The notes: a model not told the origin generated them from the letters alone. Counted from the stretch's first letter, positions 6,880-15,526 are shown. The stretch: DNA of 64,000 nucleotides from JABFRG01 sp038210445 (GCA_038210445.1 JBBQWQ010000013.1:62001-126000), one strand, 5' to 3'. Made by a program: numbers and translations.

Positions 6880-8202
6880 TCAGGTGGCAGCCAGCGCTGC
6901 GCGCACGCTCTCGCCGAAGATGCCGAGGAGCGCGTGCAGATCGACTTCGGAGATGGTGAGCGGCGGGCACACGTACACCGTGTCGCCGAGCGGCCGCAGG
7001 TAGGCGCCCCGGCGCTTGGCCTCGGCGTAGACGCGCCAGCCGATGTCGCCCTCGTAGCCGCCGCTGCCCAGGTCGAGGACGCCCACCATGCCGAGGCTTC
7101 GGTGCCCGACCACGCCGGTCACCGCGCTGAGCTCCTGGATCGCGCGCGCGATGACGGGCGCCTTGGCCGCTGCCTGCTGCACCACGCCTTCGTCGCGGTA
7201 AATGGCCAGCACCTCGCGCGCGAGCGCCGCACCCAGCGGGTGGCCGTAGAACGTATGACCGTAGTAAAACGCGCGATCCTTGGCGCCGCGAAAGGCGTCG
7301 TAGACGCGATCGGTGGCCATCATCGCGCCCATGGGCAGGAGTGACGCGAAGGCCTTGCCCAGGCACAGAATGTCGGGGGCGATGCCGGCGTGATCGCACG
7401 CCCACATGCGGCCGGTGCGTCCGTAGCCGGTGAACACCTCGTCGGCCACCAGGAGCACGTCGTTCTCGGTGCAACATGCACGCAAGCGTGCGAGCCACGT
7501 CGGGTCGTACATGCGCATGCCCTCCGCGCCCTGGAGGAGGGGCTCCACCACCACCGCGGCCAGCTCGCCCTTGCGCTCACGGATCAGCTGCTCCATGATC
7601 TCGAAGGCTGCCCCGTGACCGGAAGGCGACGGCGCCCGCACGCAATCGAAGAGGATGCCGGCGAAGGGGCGGCGGAAGATCTCGACGCCGCCCAGGCTGG
7701 CCGCGCCCACTGTGTCGCCATGAAATGCGCCGTCGAGGGCCAGAAAGCGGCATTTCTCCGGCCTGCCGGACTGTCGCCAAAACTGGGTTGCGACCTTGAT
7801 GGCCGCCTCCACCGAGCCGGAGCCGTTGTCGGTGTAAAATATACGCGTGAGCACGGGCAAAGGAGAGCTGCCGCGGGGCGCCACCTGCACCAGCTCCTCG
7901 GCCAGCAACGCCGCCGGCTCGTGGGTGATGCCCGCCATGGCCACGTGCGCCAGGGTCTCGGCTTGCTGGGCCAACACGCGCAGCAGACGTGGGTGGCGAT
8001 GCCCCAGATTCGCCACCCACCAGGAGCTGTTTCCGTCGAGGTAGCGCCGTCCGTCGGCGTCGGTGAGCCACGCGCCCTCGGCCTCGGTCACCACCAGGGG
8101 CTCGGAGAGCTCGTGCGCGTCGGCAGGGGTATAGGGAGGCCACACGTGGCGCCGATCGGCGCGCACGATGGCCTCGCGCGATACCCGCACCGTACCGCTC
8201 AC
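6880..8202 (-). CDS. bioA: adenosylmethionine-8-amino-7-oxononanoate aminotransferase
   Basis: The 440-residue protein is a class III PLP aminotransferase. BioA makes 7,8-diaminononanoate in biotin synthesis using S-adenosylmethionine as amino donor. Supporting motifs include WPPYT near the start, DGNSSWWVANLGHRHP (BioA-type WW), AGITHEPA, FYTDNGSGSVEAAIKVA, ALDGAFHGDTVGAASLGG, the DEVFTGYGRTG block and LCLGKAFAS with the PLP lysine. Length matches the family. The start is a GTG whose TGA overlap with the preceding lipoprotein gene (GTGA) implies translational coupling. No other bio gene lies in the window. A biotin link exists with the accB/accC pair further along, though only through shared cofactor use. 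Confidence 0.92.
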   Translation of the reverse strand: MSGTVRVSREAIVRADRRHVWPPYTPADAHELSEPLVVTEAEGAWLTDADGRRYLDGNSSWWVANLGHRHPRLLRVLAQQAETLAHVAMAGITHEPAALLAEELVQVAPRGSSPLPVLTRIFYTDNGSGSVEAAIKVATQFWRQSGRPEKCRFLALDGAFHGDTVGAASLGGVEIFRRPFAGILFDCVRAPSPSGHGAAFEIMEQLIRERKGELAAVVVEPLLQGAEGMRMYDPTWLARLRACCTENDVLLVADEVFTGYGRTGRMWACDHAGIAPDILCLGKAFASLLPMGAMMATDRVYDAFRGAKDRAFYYGHTFYGHPLGAALAREVLAIYRDEGVVQQAAAKAPVIARAIQELSAVTGVVGHRSLGMVGVLDLGSGGYEGDIGWRVYAEAKRRGAYLRPLGDTVYVCPPLTISEVDLHALLGIFGESVRAALAAT

Positions 8203-9194
8203 TTCTTCGGCTTGGCGGTGCCGGCGGGCTTGGGGGCCGTTGCGGGCGGGGTGGGCGCGGTGCCGCTGGCGGCGGGCGCCGTGTGGCCGGCGTGTGGGTT
8301 GTCGGTGGGCGCGTCGTGGTTGATCTTGATGGTGCGCGTGGTGGAGTTCCACGGGCCGGCCACCACCGCGTTGTCCTTGTCGTGCAGCTCCATCTTCACC
8401 GAGTAGGTGCCGTTCTGAAGGTTGTCGAGGTAGTAGGGCGCGCCCCACTTGGTGACGTCGACGTCGAGCGGCTTGTCGATGCCGGGGCCGGTGACGGTGA
8501 TGCCGACGTGGCTCTTGCCGTCGTCGAGCGCCTTGTTGGCTACGTAGAAATCCACCAGCACGTGGTTGGCGTTCTCGCCGTTGTAGTCGCCCTTGGGGCG
8601 GCTGTAGATGAGCATGGGCTTCTTCACGTCGACGGTGTCGGTTGCCTTCTTGCCCACGTAAAACGAGACGACCGCGAGGGCGTCCTTGGTCTTCACCGAC
8701 TCGTGGTTGGCGCGGCTGGCGAAGGCCACGAGCACGTGCTGCCCCTCGGAGAGGGCGTCGCCGCCGGTGAGCTCGCTCATCTTGACCGGCGCCTTGGTGT
8801 CGTCGATGCGCTTGTAGGGCTTGTTGTCGAGGATCAGGTGCACGTGCGAGTTGCCGGCGGCGGTCTGCCAGTTCTTCACGTCGAGCTTGATCGCGAAGTC
8901 GGCAGCCTTGTCGGCCGCGATGAGCTCGCTCGCGCGGGGGGCGGCGATCTTCACGGCCGGCAGCGGCGCGGCCGGATCGGGCGCGGCGGCGCCCAGCGTG
9001 AGGCTCACCGGGGGGGCCGGCGGGGGCACGTTGGTGGCAGCCGGGGGCGCGGTGGTGCTGCCTGCGGGGGCGGTCATCGTGGGCTCGGGACCGGCCGGCG
9101 GCGGAGCCGGGGGCGGCGGGAGGTTGTCGTTGCCACCTCCGCACGCGAACGTTGCGAAGGTCGCGGACAGCGCGAGAAGAAGATGGGCTTTCAT
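8199..9194 (-). CDS. putative lipoprotein, hypothetical (331 aa)
   Basis: The N-terminus MKAHLLLALSATFATFAC is a signal peptide ending in a cysteine, so it is probably a lipoprotein, although the residues before the Cys (TFA) are a weak lipobox. Residues 25-75 are a Pro/Ala-rich linker. The rest has two similar beta-rich segments, each with a His-containing NSHVHLILD or SHVGITVTGPGID stretch and phrases such as YSVKMELHDKDN, suggesting repeated immunoglobulin-like or copper-binding-like beta domains. The tail is Pro/Ala/Lys-rich. I know no function. It overlaps bioA by four bases and may be co-transcribed with it. Confidence 0.7.
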   Translation of the reverse strand: MKAHLLLALSATFATFACGGGNDNLPPPPAPPPAGPEPTMTAPAGSTTAPPAATNVPPPAPPVSLTLGAAAPDPAAPLPAVKIAAPRASELIAADKAADFAIKLDVKNWQTAAGNSHVHLILDNKPYKRIDDTKAPVKMSELTGGDALSEGQHVLVAFASRANHESVKTKDALAVVSFYVGKKATDTVDVKKPMLIYSRPKGDYNGENANHVLVDFYVANKALDDGKSHVGITVTGPGIDKPLDVDVTKWGAPYYLDNLQNGTYSVKMELHDKDNAVVAGPWNSTTRTIKINHDAPTDNPHAGHTAPAASGTAPTPPATAPKPAGTAKPKK

Positions 9195-9314
9195 GGCCCC
9201 TGACTTACCGCACCCCCGGGGCCCACGACAGCTGTTTTTGTGCGGCACCAGGCGCGCTCCGTTCGGACAAACCGAGGCGAAACCCTGGGCCGTGGTGGTA
9301 ACGTCGAAGCGTAC

Positions 9315-9647
9315 ATGCCGCACCGAGAGCGCTACCTCCTCGTTTGTATCAACCGCCGCGACCCGGGAAACCCCAAGGGATCGTGCGCCGACCTCGGCTC
9401 CGAGAGCCTGGTGCCCGCTCTGAAAGAGGGGCTCGGTCAGCGCGGCCTCGCCAAGCGCTTCCGCGCATGCACGACCAGCTGCCTCGATCTCTGCGAGATC
9501 GGCGCGGCCATGATCGTGGAGCCGGATCACGTGGCCTATGGCAAGGTCACGTTGGCCGACGTGCCCGACATTCTCGACGCGGTCGAGAAGGGAACCCTCG
9601 TGGAGCGGCTGGTGGTGCACCGGCCGCCGCGCGAGGACGGCGCGTGA
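9315..9647 (+). CDS. 2Fe-2S thioredoxin-like ferredoxin domain protein
   Basis: This small 110-residue protein of the [2Fe-2S] thioredoxin-like ferredoxin family is recognised by the opening LLVCINRRDPGNPKGSC and the later CTTSCLDLCEIGAAMIV, followed by a VAYGKVTLADVPDIL segment. The conserved cysteines that ligate the cluster are all present. Related proteins act as stand-alone electron carriers or sit beside cobalamin or hydrogenase genes; nothing of that kind is nearby. The ATG at 9315 gives the usual N-terminus a few residues before the beta-strand. Its stop overlaps the GTG of the next gene (GTGA), so the two are likely translated together. Confidence 0.85.
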   Translation: MPHRERYLLVCINRRDPGNPKGSCADLGSESLVPALKEGLGQRGLAKRFRACTTSCLDLCEIGAAMIVEPDHVAYGKVTLADVPDILDAVEKGTLVERLVVHRPPREDGA

Positions 9648-10117
9648 GCATCGGCTTTCGCTACGTCGAGTCGTACGCCGGTCTGTTCCACGATCTGGAC
9701 GCGCCCACGGTGGAACGCGCCGTGCGCCTGTCGCTGACGGTCCGCGGCGACGAGCTGGGCGATGTGCTGAAGACGCGCTCGGCGCGCATCGTGGGCACCC
9801 TCGAAGCCGAGGGCTTGGCGACCCACGCGAGCCTCGAAGGCACCGTGGGATTCAAGATCTCCGCCCGGCGCATTCCCTACGAGTTTCGCTTTCGCGGCGA
9901 CGACGGCAACGACTATCGCTTCCTCGGCGAGAAGGATCTGCAAGTGGTGTGGGTGAAAGAGTCGATAGGACTCTTGCCAGCCAGCATCTTCGACGCGCAA
10001 GGTCGAGAAATCGCCCGCGCGCGCCTGCATTTTCGCATCAAGGAAGATGGCCTGCAGGCGCTGCGATCGCTGCGTCTGCGGGTCTTCGGCCACTACGGCG
10101 GAATTCTTTCGGAATGA
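9644..10117 (+). CDS. hypothetical protein (157 aa)
   Basis: I do not recognise a family. The GTG start overlaps the stop of the 2Fe-2S gene. The protein is cytoplasmic, mostly beta-strand and charged, with blocks VRLSLTVRGDELGDVLKTR, ARIVGTLEAEGLATHASLEG and KISARRIPYEFRFRGDDGND. The pattern resembles the beta-sandwich domain found fused to or beside some oxidoreductases, but no catalytic signature is visible. Coupling with the 2Fe-2S protein hints at a shared redox role; that is inference only. Confidence 0.6.
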   Translation: MSIGFRYVESYAGLFHDLDAPTVERAVRLSLTVRGDELGDVLKTRSARIVGTLEAEGLATHASLEGTVGFKISARRIPYEFRFRGDDGNDYRFLGEKDLQVVWVKESIGLLPASIFDAQGREIARARLHFRIKEDGLQALRSLRLRVFGHYGGILSE

Positions 10118-10207
10118 GCCGGGCATGAAGGGCCGAGCCTCGGGGTTGTCGCTCACGTTGTCTTTGTCGCCGCCTGGCGCGGCGGCTCCTTCGAACGAAA
10201 TGGTGCA

Positions 10208-11557
10208 ATGATGGCCGAGCCCGAGAGCCGAGATGCGTTGACGGTGCTGGTGGTGGACGACGACCGCTCCAACGTGGAGTCGCTGGAGCGCATTTTCCAG
10301 CGGGAGGGGATGCGCATCCTCTCCGCCAACGACGCGAAGTCCGCGCTGGAGTTCGTGCGCACGCACCGGGTGAACGTGGTGGTCACCGACCTGATGATGC
10401 CCGGCACCACTGGGCTCGACTTGCTGCGCGCGGTGAAGCAGCTCTCTCCGGAGGTCGAGGTGGTGCTCATGACCGCCTACGGAACAGTGGAGACCGCGGT
10501 GAGCGCCATGCGCGAGGGCGCCTACGACTTCGTCGAGAAGCCGCTCAAGCGGCACGCCATCGTCAAGAGCGTGCGCAAGGCCGCCGAGCGCGGGCGCCTG
10601 CTCGCCGAGAACCAGTCGCTCAAGGCCGAGATTCGCATCCTCACCAAGCGCGAAATCGTCGGCAATTCGCCGGTGCTCCGGCGCGTCATCGAGGTGGCGA
10701 CCCAGGCCGCGCCGAGCACCAGCAAAGAGCTCATCGCGCGCTACATCCACGAACGGAGCGCGCGCTCGAAGGGGCCGTTCGTGGCGGTAAACTGTGCGGC
10801 CATTCCGGAGAGCATTCTCGAGAGCGAGCTCTTCGGCTACGAGCGCGGGGCGTTCACTGGCGCCGTGGCCAAGAAGGACGGCCGCTTTGCCAAGGCAAGT
10901 GGCGGTACGTTGTTTCTCGACGAGATCGGCGAGCTCTCGCCGCAGGTGCAGGTGAAGCTGCTTCGGGTGGTGCAAGAAGGGGAGTACGAGCCGCTCGGCG
11001 GCAACACCGTGCGCTCCGACGTGCGGCTCCTGGCAGCCACCAATCGCGATCTTGTCAGCGAGGTGAAGGAGGGGCGCTTTCGCGAGGACCTCTACTACCG
11101 CCTGAACGTGGTGGCGGTGACGTCGCCGCCGCTGCGCAGCCGGCGCGAGGACATTCCGCTCCTGGTCGACCACTTCCTCGCGCTCTATTGCGCCAAGAAT
11201 GGTCGCGCCCGCATGCGCGTGAGCGCCGGCGCTCTCGAAAAGCTCGCCGACTACGCCTGGCCCGGCAATGTGCGCGAGCTCGAGAACGTGGTGGAGCGCG
11301 CGGTTGTGCTCTCTCGCGGCGAAGAGCTCACCGAGCGCGATCTCCCGGACGGCATCGCCGAGGCCAAGCGCATCGACGCGGAGCCCATCTCCTTCACGGT
11401 CGGCGTCACCCTCGACGACGTGGAAAACCGCGTCATCAAAGAAACGCTGCGCCACACCCGCGGCGACAAGACACTCGCCGCCCAGCTGCTCGGCATCTCC
11501 GCGCGCACCATCTACCGTCGCCTCGACGGCGCCGCGGCCGCCGACGGCGACGAGTAG
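10208..11557 (+). CDS. sigma-54 enhancer-binding response regulator lacking Walker A
   Basis: The 449-residue protein has NtrC-like order: receiver (residues 10-125, phospho-acceptor Asp61 in TDLMMPG), AAA+ domain (about 150-380) and C-terminal Fis-type HTH (GDKTLAAQLLGISARTIYRRL). The AAA+ domain keeps GAFTGA (214-219, the sigma-54 contact loop), Walker B LFLDE, and FREDLYYRLNV with the arginine fingers. The P-loop is missing. Where relatives read a hydrophobic strand then GESGTGKE, this protein goes directly from APSTS to KELIARYIHE (residues 172/173, base 10723/10724). About 11 residues are deleted in frame, so ATP binding should be lost. The gene lies immediately upstream of the gsp operon and is the obvious candidate regulator of its sigma-54-like promoter. 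Confidence 0.88.
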   Translation: MMAEPESRDALTVLVVDDDRSNVESLERIFQREGMRILSANDAKSALEFVRTHRVNVVVTDLMMPGTTGLDLLRAVKQLSPEVEVVLMTAYGTVETAVSAMREGAYDFVEKPLKRHAIVKSVRKAAERGRLLAENQSLKAEIRILTKREIVGNSPVLRRVIEVATQAAPSTSKELIARYIHERSARSKGPFVAVNCAAIPESILESELFGYERGAFTGAVAKKDGRFAKASGGTLFLDEIGELSPQVQVKLLRVVQEGEYEPLGGNTVRSDVRLLAATNRDLVSEVKEGRFREDLYYRLNVVAVTSPPLRSRREDIPLLVDHFLALYCAKNGRARMRVSAGALEKLADYAWPGNVRELENVVERAVVLSRGEELTERDLPDGIAEAKRIDAEPISFTVGVTLDDVENRVIKETLRHTRGDKTLAAQLLGISARTIYRRLDGAAAADGDE

Positions 11558-11711
11558 GGCGCAGCCGCACGCAGCGCGGCGCCCTGAGCCTCTTTTGCTT
11601 GCTTTGTCAGTTTGTCACGCTTGGGGGCGGGCACCGGCGCAGGGACGCCAAGGTGTCGAGAAGGGGTGCCGGCGAATGCGAAATTCGCCTTGAAATGCGC
11701 TGATGTTTGGG

Positions 11712-11728
11712 TTGGCATGCGCTTCGCT
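11712..11728 (+). promoter_or_regulatory. candidate sigma-54 (-24/-12) promoter of the gsp operon
   Basis: TTGGCATG-CGCT-TCGCT matches the -24/-12 consensus TTGGCACG-N4-TTGCT at 11 of 13 fixed positions, with the required 10 bases between GG (11714-11715) and GC (11726-11727). A start site would fall near 11739, some 29 bases before the gspC ATG. The gene immediately upstream encodes a sigma-54 activator-type protein, which supports the call. Confidence 0.65.
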
Positions 11729-11767
11729 AGAGCGACGTCGTACGCCGCGTCTCTGGCGAGGTTCACC

Positions 11768-12724
11768 ATGTCCGTCGAACGAATTCTCAAGAAAAACTTC
11801 TGGGCTGTGATGCTGCTGCTCATCGCCCTGTGCGCGTTCTTCACGGCGCGCGCCTTCAGCCAAGGCCTGGGCATGGCGCTGGCGGCCGACGAGAAGCAAC
11901 TCTCCGCGCCGCCGCTGCAGGTCAAAGTGCTGCCCACCGCGGCCACCGCCGGGCACTCCACCTCGGCCGACGCGATTCTCTCGCGCAACCCGTTCGACCA
12001 CACCATGTTGTCGCTCAAGGACGAGCCCAAGACCGACGACGTGGCGGCGGTGGAGCCGGACTACTCGGACCCACGGACCGCGCCGCCGTGCGACGGCATC
12101 AAGGTGCTGGTCATCACCGCGTCGACCGACCCCGATTGGTCGTTCGCGGCCATGCAGGGCACCGGCGATCCCAAGACGCAGCTTCGTCGACGTGGGCAAG
12201 AAGTGGGCGGCAAGAAAGTCGAGTTCGTGGGCTGGGATCGCGTGTGGCTCTCCAGCGGTCGCGCACTGTGCCAGGTCGAGCTCTTCAAGGACGGCAAGGC
12301 TGCTCCGGTGGCTGCGGTGGCGCCGGTGGTCGCGGCCCCGGCCCCCGCCGGCGGCGCTCCAGGCGTGGACCCCAACATCATGAAGGGCATCCAGAAGCTC
12401 AGCGCGACGGAGTACAACATCGACCGCGCCACGGTGGACAAGATCCTGGAAAACCAGGCCGATCTCATGCGCACCGCACGCATCGTTCCCGAGAAGGAAG
12501 GCGACAAGGTGGTGGGGATCCGGCTCTTCGGCGTTCGCCCGGACACGCTGCTCGGCGTGCTCGGAATGGAGAACGGCGACCGCCTGCAGACGATCAACGG
12601 ATTCGACATGGCGAGCCCCGAGAAGGCCCTCGAGGCGTACGCGCGACTCCGCACTGCGGACAAGCTCGTGGTGCAAGTGAACCGACGCGGCCAGGCTGTG
12701 AACCTCGACTACAACATCAAGTGA
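11768..12724 (+). CDS. gspC: type II secretion inner-membrane protein GspC
   Basis: GspC (318 aa) links the inner-membrane platform to the secretin. It shows a short cytoplasmic N-terminus, a membrane helix at about residues 11-29 (FWAVMLLLIALCAFFTARAF), and an HR-like periplasmic block. The HR block has ADAILSRNPFDH, the signature that opens the homology region, followed by the ITASTDPDWSFAAMQG strand set. The C-terminal 90 residues form a PDZ domain (GVLGMENGDRLQTINGFDMASPEKALEAYARL). The ATG at 11768 is the first that gives a normal N-terminus. It is the first gene of the operon, follows the sigma-54-like site, and overlaps the next gene by one base (TGATG). Confidence 0.93.
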   Translation: MSVERILKKNFWAVMLLLIALCAFFTARAFSQGLGMALAADEKQLSAPPLQVKVLPTAATAGHSTSADAILSRNPFDHTMLSLKDEPKTDDVAAVEPDYSDPRTAPPCDGIKVLVITASTDPDWSFAAMQGTGDPKTQLRRRGQEVGGKKVEFVGWDRVWLSSGRALCQVELFKDGKAAPVAAVAPVVAAPAPAGGAPGVDPNIMKGIQKLSATEYNIDRATVDKILENQADLMRTARIVPEKEGDKVVGIRLFGVRPDTLLGVLGMENGDRLQTINGFDMASPEKALEAYARLRTADKLVVQVNRRGQAVNLDYNIK

Positions 12725-12945
12725 TGAACGACCTTCGAAAAGAAACACTGAAGTACCTGGGCATCGTCGTCGGTGCGTGGTCCGCACTGGTAGTCGCGTT
12801 TTCGTTGGTTGTGCTTGTGGCCGCCAAGGCTTTTGGTGCAAGTACCCCTTCCATGGAAAGCCCCGGAGCCGAACGCGCCAACGCCAGTACCCCCGCGCCG
12901 AAGCCGAAGGCCGTTCCCGCCAGCTCTGCGCGCGAGTCGATCTGA
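12724..12945 (+). CDS. small single-pass membrane protein inside the T2SS operon
   Basis: This is a 73-residue protein between gspC and gspD, overlapping both by one base (TGATG at each end), so it is clearly translated as part of the operon. Residues 12-38 form one hydrophobic helix (YLGIVVGAWSALVVAFSLVV and onward). A short basic N-terminus precedes it and a Ser/Pro/Lys-rich tail follows. No GspB, GspS or known T2SS subunit fits its size and layout. It may be an accessory inner-membrane component of this secretion system. Function is unknown; existence is well supported by the tight overlaps. Confidence 0.8.
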   Translation: MNDLRKETLKYLGIVVGAWSALVVAFSLVVLVAAKAFGASTPSMESPGAERANASTPAPKPKAVPASSARESI

Positions 12946-15524
12946 TGAAAAAGCACGTACTCCTCAGCCTCTCGCTCCCGATCGTCCTCGCCGGCCTCGG
13001 CATCGCCGGCGCCCAACCGGCGGTCACCCCGAAGATCGACCTTCGTAAGAACGGCGCGGGCGGCACCATGCCGCTCATTCCCGCAGCGGGGGGCAACGCG
13101 GGCGGCGGAGCCACCACCGCGCCCAGTGCCGGCGCCAGCAGCGGCGCCGCCGGAGCCAAGGGCGGCGCGCCGGTGCCCGGCCCCGACGGAAAGATTCGCG
13201 GCGACACCACCAATCTTCCGCAATTCCAGGACCAGGAGTACGAGCCCCGTCGGCCCGGCGAGAAGGTCGCATTTTCGCTCGAAGATGCCGACCTTCCGGA
13301 GCTGGTGCGGGTCATCGGCCAGCTCACCGGCAAGCGCTTTATCTTCGGCAGCAAGGTGCGGCCCATCAAGGCCACCATCTATTCGCCGCAAAAGGTCACC
13401 ATCGCCGAGGCCTACCAGGCTTTCCTTTCCATCCTCGAGACCAACGGTCTCACGGTGGTGCCCCAGGGGCGCTTCTTGAAGATCGTGGAGACCACCGGCG
13501 TCCAGTCGCAGACCACGCCCACCTACGCGCCGGGGCAAGCGGTGCCGGCCGAAGAGCGCTACGTGACGCGCATGCACCGGCTCTCGCACATGTCGGCCGA
13601 CGACGCCGCGCAGCTGCTCGGCAAGTTCAAGAGCAAGGACGCGGACATCTCCACGTTCCCCGGCGGCAACATGATCATCATGACCGATACCGGAAGCAAC
13701 ATCCGGCGCATGATGCGCATCTTGGAGCAAGCCGATGTGGGCAGCGCCGGAGACCAGATCTGGATCGAACCGGTGCACTATGCAGCGGCTTCCGACGTGG
13801 CCGGCCGGGTCAACGATCTCTTCGACGTGAAGGCTGGCAGCGGCGGGGGCGGTGGGGGCAAACCGGCGGCTGCGGGCGGAGCGCCGGGCGCCGCAGGCCC
13901 CACCTCGACCGGGGGTGGCGATCTGCACGTCGCCAAGGTGATCGCCGACGATCGCTCCAACTCCCTCATCATCGTGGCCACCGAGCGCGCGTACCTGCGC
14001 ATGCTCGAGCTCATCAAGCGTCTCGACATTCCGCAAAACGGCGAAGGCGAGATTCACGTCCTGCCGCTGCAGCACGCCGACGCGGTGGAGCTCTCGAAGA
14101 CCATCAACGAGATCCTCGGCAACGCCCAGGCCGGCGCGGCCGGTGGTGGCGCACGTCGCGGTGGCGCGGCAGGCGGCGGTGGCAACGCGGCAGCGCCCAC
14201 CGAAGGCGTGTTCGAAGGCAACCCCAAGGTGACCGCCGACAAGGCCACCAACTCTCTCGTGGTGGTCTCGTCGCTGCGCGACTACGCGTCGCTGCGGGCG
14301 GTGGTCGACCGCCTCGACCAGGCGCGGCGCCAGGTGTTTATCGACGCCGTCATCATGGACCTTTCCATCTCGCGCACCGACAAGCTCGGCGTGGCCTGGC
14401 ACGGCGGCGCCAACCCTGCGTTCCCCGGCAACGGCGAGAACACGCTCATCTTCGGCGGCCTGCAGGCCGGCAAGACCATCGGCGCCCCCACCGACGCGCT
14501 GCAGGGCGCGGCGCTGGGTATCCGCGGTCCCGGCATCGACGGTACCCAGAACCTCATTCCGGGCATCGGTCTCTCGATTCCGGCCTTCGGCGCGGTGGTC
14601 TCGGCGCTGGCCACGTCGGGTGACTCCGACGTGCTCTCGACGCCCCACATCATCGCCCTCGACAACGAGCCGGCGGAGATCAGCATTGGGCAGAACATCG
14701 CCCGCCAGCAGAACTCCGGGCTTTCGAGCCTCGCCGGTCTGGCCGGCGCGGGCGGAGCGGGCGGCGCGGGTGGCCTCGGCGCACTGGCGGGGCTCGCCGG
14801 CGGCGGTCTTGGTGGTGTCCCGTCGTTCACCGACGTGGGCACCAAGATCAAGATCACCCCGCACCTCAACGAATCCAACGAGGCGCGCCTCGACATTTCC
14901 GAGGAGATCAGCGAGGCCGGTAACGCACAGGGCACCCTGGGCGTGGTGCCCATCAACAAGCGAACCGCCACCACCAAATTGGTGGTGAAGGACCAAGAGA
15001 CCGTGGTCATCGGCGGCCTGGTGCGCAACCGCCGCGCGCGGTCGCAGACCAAAATTCCGGTGCTCGGCGACATTCCGATCCTCGGCGCGCTCTTCCGCGA
15101 AACCTCGGACTCCAACGAGAAGACCAACCTGATCCTGATCCTCACGCCCTACATCATTCGCGACCAGTCCGATCTCCGGAATGTGTTCGAACGGAAGATG
15201 CAAGAGCGCCAGGAGCTGCTCGACCGGTACTTCGTATTCGCCGAGAACAACTACACGCCGCCCAAGGACTACACGCGCACCAACGGCCTCCTGGAGACGA
15301 TTCGCCAGGAGTACATGAAGGTCGACGAGAAGCGTCGGCTCGACGAGCTCACTCGACCCAAGCAGCTCAAGGGGCACGCGCCGCAGACGCCGCTGGAGAT
15401 GCCCTCGAGCCCGAGGCCCGCCAGTGGCGCCGCCGGCGGGAACACCCCGCCCGGCCAGCCCACCGACGCACCGAAGATCAACATCACGCCGGCCCCCCGG
15501 AACATCGAGCGTCTGGAGAAGTAA
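12945..15524 (+). CDS. gspD: type II secretion secretin GspD
   Basis: The 859-residue protein is the outer-membrane secretin. It has a signal peptide (MKKHVLLSLSLPIVLAGLG to about residue 22), then N0 (VAFSLEDADLPELVRVIGQLTGKRF), three N1-N3 ring domains and the secretin core (VFIDAVIMDLSISRTDKLGV, DVLSTPHIIALDNEPAEISIG, VVIGGLVRNRR and KIPVLGDIPILGALFR). The C-terminal tail after the core may be the S-domain for pilotin binding. Long Gly/Ala-rich loops interrupt the N2/N3 region and the gate region, unlike textbook secretins, and the protein is about 150 residues longer than common GspD. It follows the small membrane gene with a one-base overlap. Confidence 0.95.
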   Translation: MKKHVLLSLSLPIVLAGLGIAGAQPAVTPKIDLRKNGAGGTMPLIPAAGGNAGGGATTAPSAGASSGAAGAKGGAPVPGPDGKIRGDTTNLPQFQDQEYEPRRPGEKVAFSLEDADLPELVRVIGQLTGKRFIFGSKVRPIKATIYSPQKVTIAEAYQAFLSILETNGLTVVPQGRFLKIVETTGVQSQTTPTYAPGQAVPAEERYVTRMHRLSHMSADDAAQLLGKFKSKDADISTFPGGNMIIMTDTGSNIRRMMRILEQADVGSAGDQIWIEPVHYAAASDVAGRVNDLFDVKAGSGGGGGGKPAAAGGAPGAAGPTSTGGGDLHVAKVIADDRSNSLIIVATERAYLRMLELIKRLDIPQNGEGEIHVLPLQHADAVELSKTINEILGNAQAGAAGGGARRGGAAGGGGNAAAPTEGVFEGNPKVTADKATNSLVVVSSLRDYASLRAVVDRLDQARRQVFIDAVIMDLSISRTDKLGVAWHGGANPAFPGNGENTLIFGGLQAGKTIGAPTDALQGAALGIRGPGIDGTQNLIPGIGLSIPAFGAVVSALATSGDSDVLSTPHIIALDNEPAEISIGQNIARQQNSGLSSLAGLAGAGGAGGAGGLGALAGLAGGGLGGVPSFTDVGTKIKITPHLNESNEARLDISEEISEAGNAQGTLGVVPINKRTATTKLVVKDQETVVIGGLVRNRRARSQTKIPVLGDIPILGALFRETSDSNEKTNLILILTPYIIRDQSDLRNVFERKMQERQELLDRYFVFAENNYTPPKDYTRTNGLLETIRQEYMKVDEKRRLDELTRPKQLKGHAPQTPLEMPSSPRPASGAAGGNTPPGQPTDAPKINITPAPRNIERLEK

Positions 15525-15526
15525 CG

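Noticed and set aside
8199..9620. Extended N-terminus of the lipoprotein gene across 9195-9620
   Set aside because: It is antisense to the 2Fe-2S gene, and the signal peptide begins at 9194.
12717..15377. Long minus-strand open frame opposite gspD
   Set aside because: GspD motifs are unmistakable on the plus strand. The antisense product is low-complexity, His/Val/Leu-rich and has no recognisable domain.
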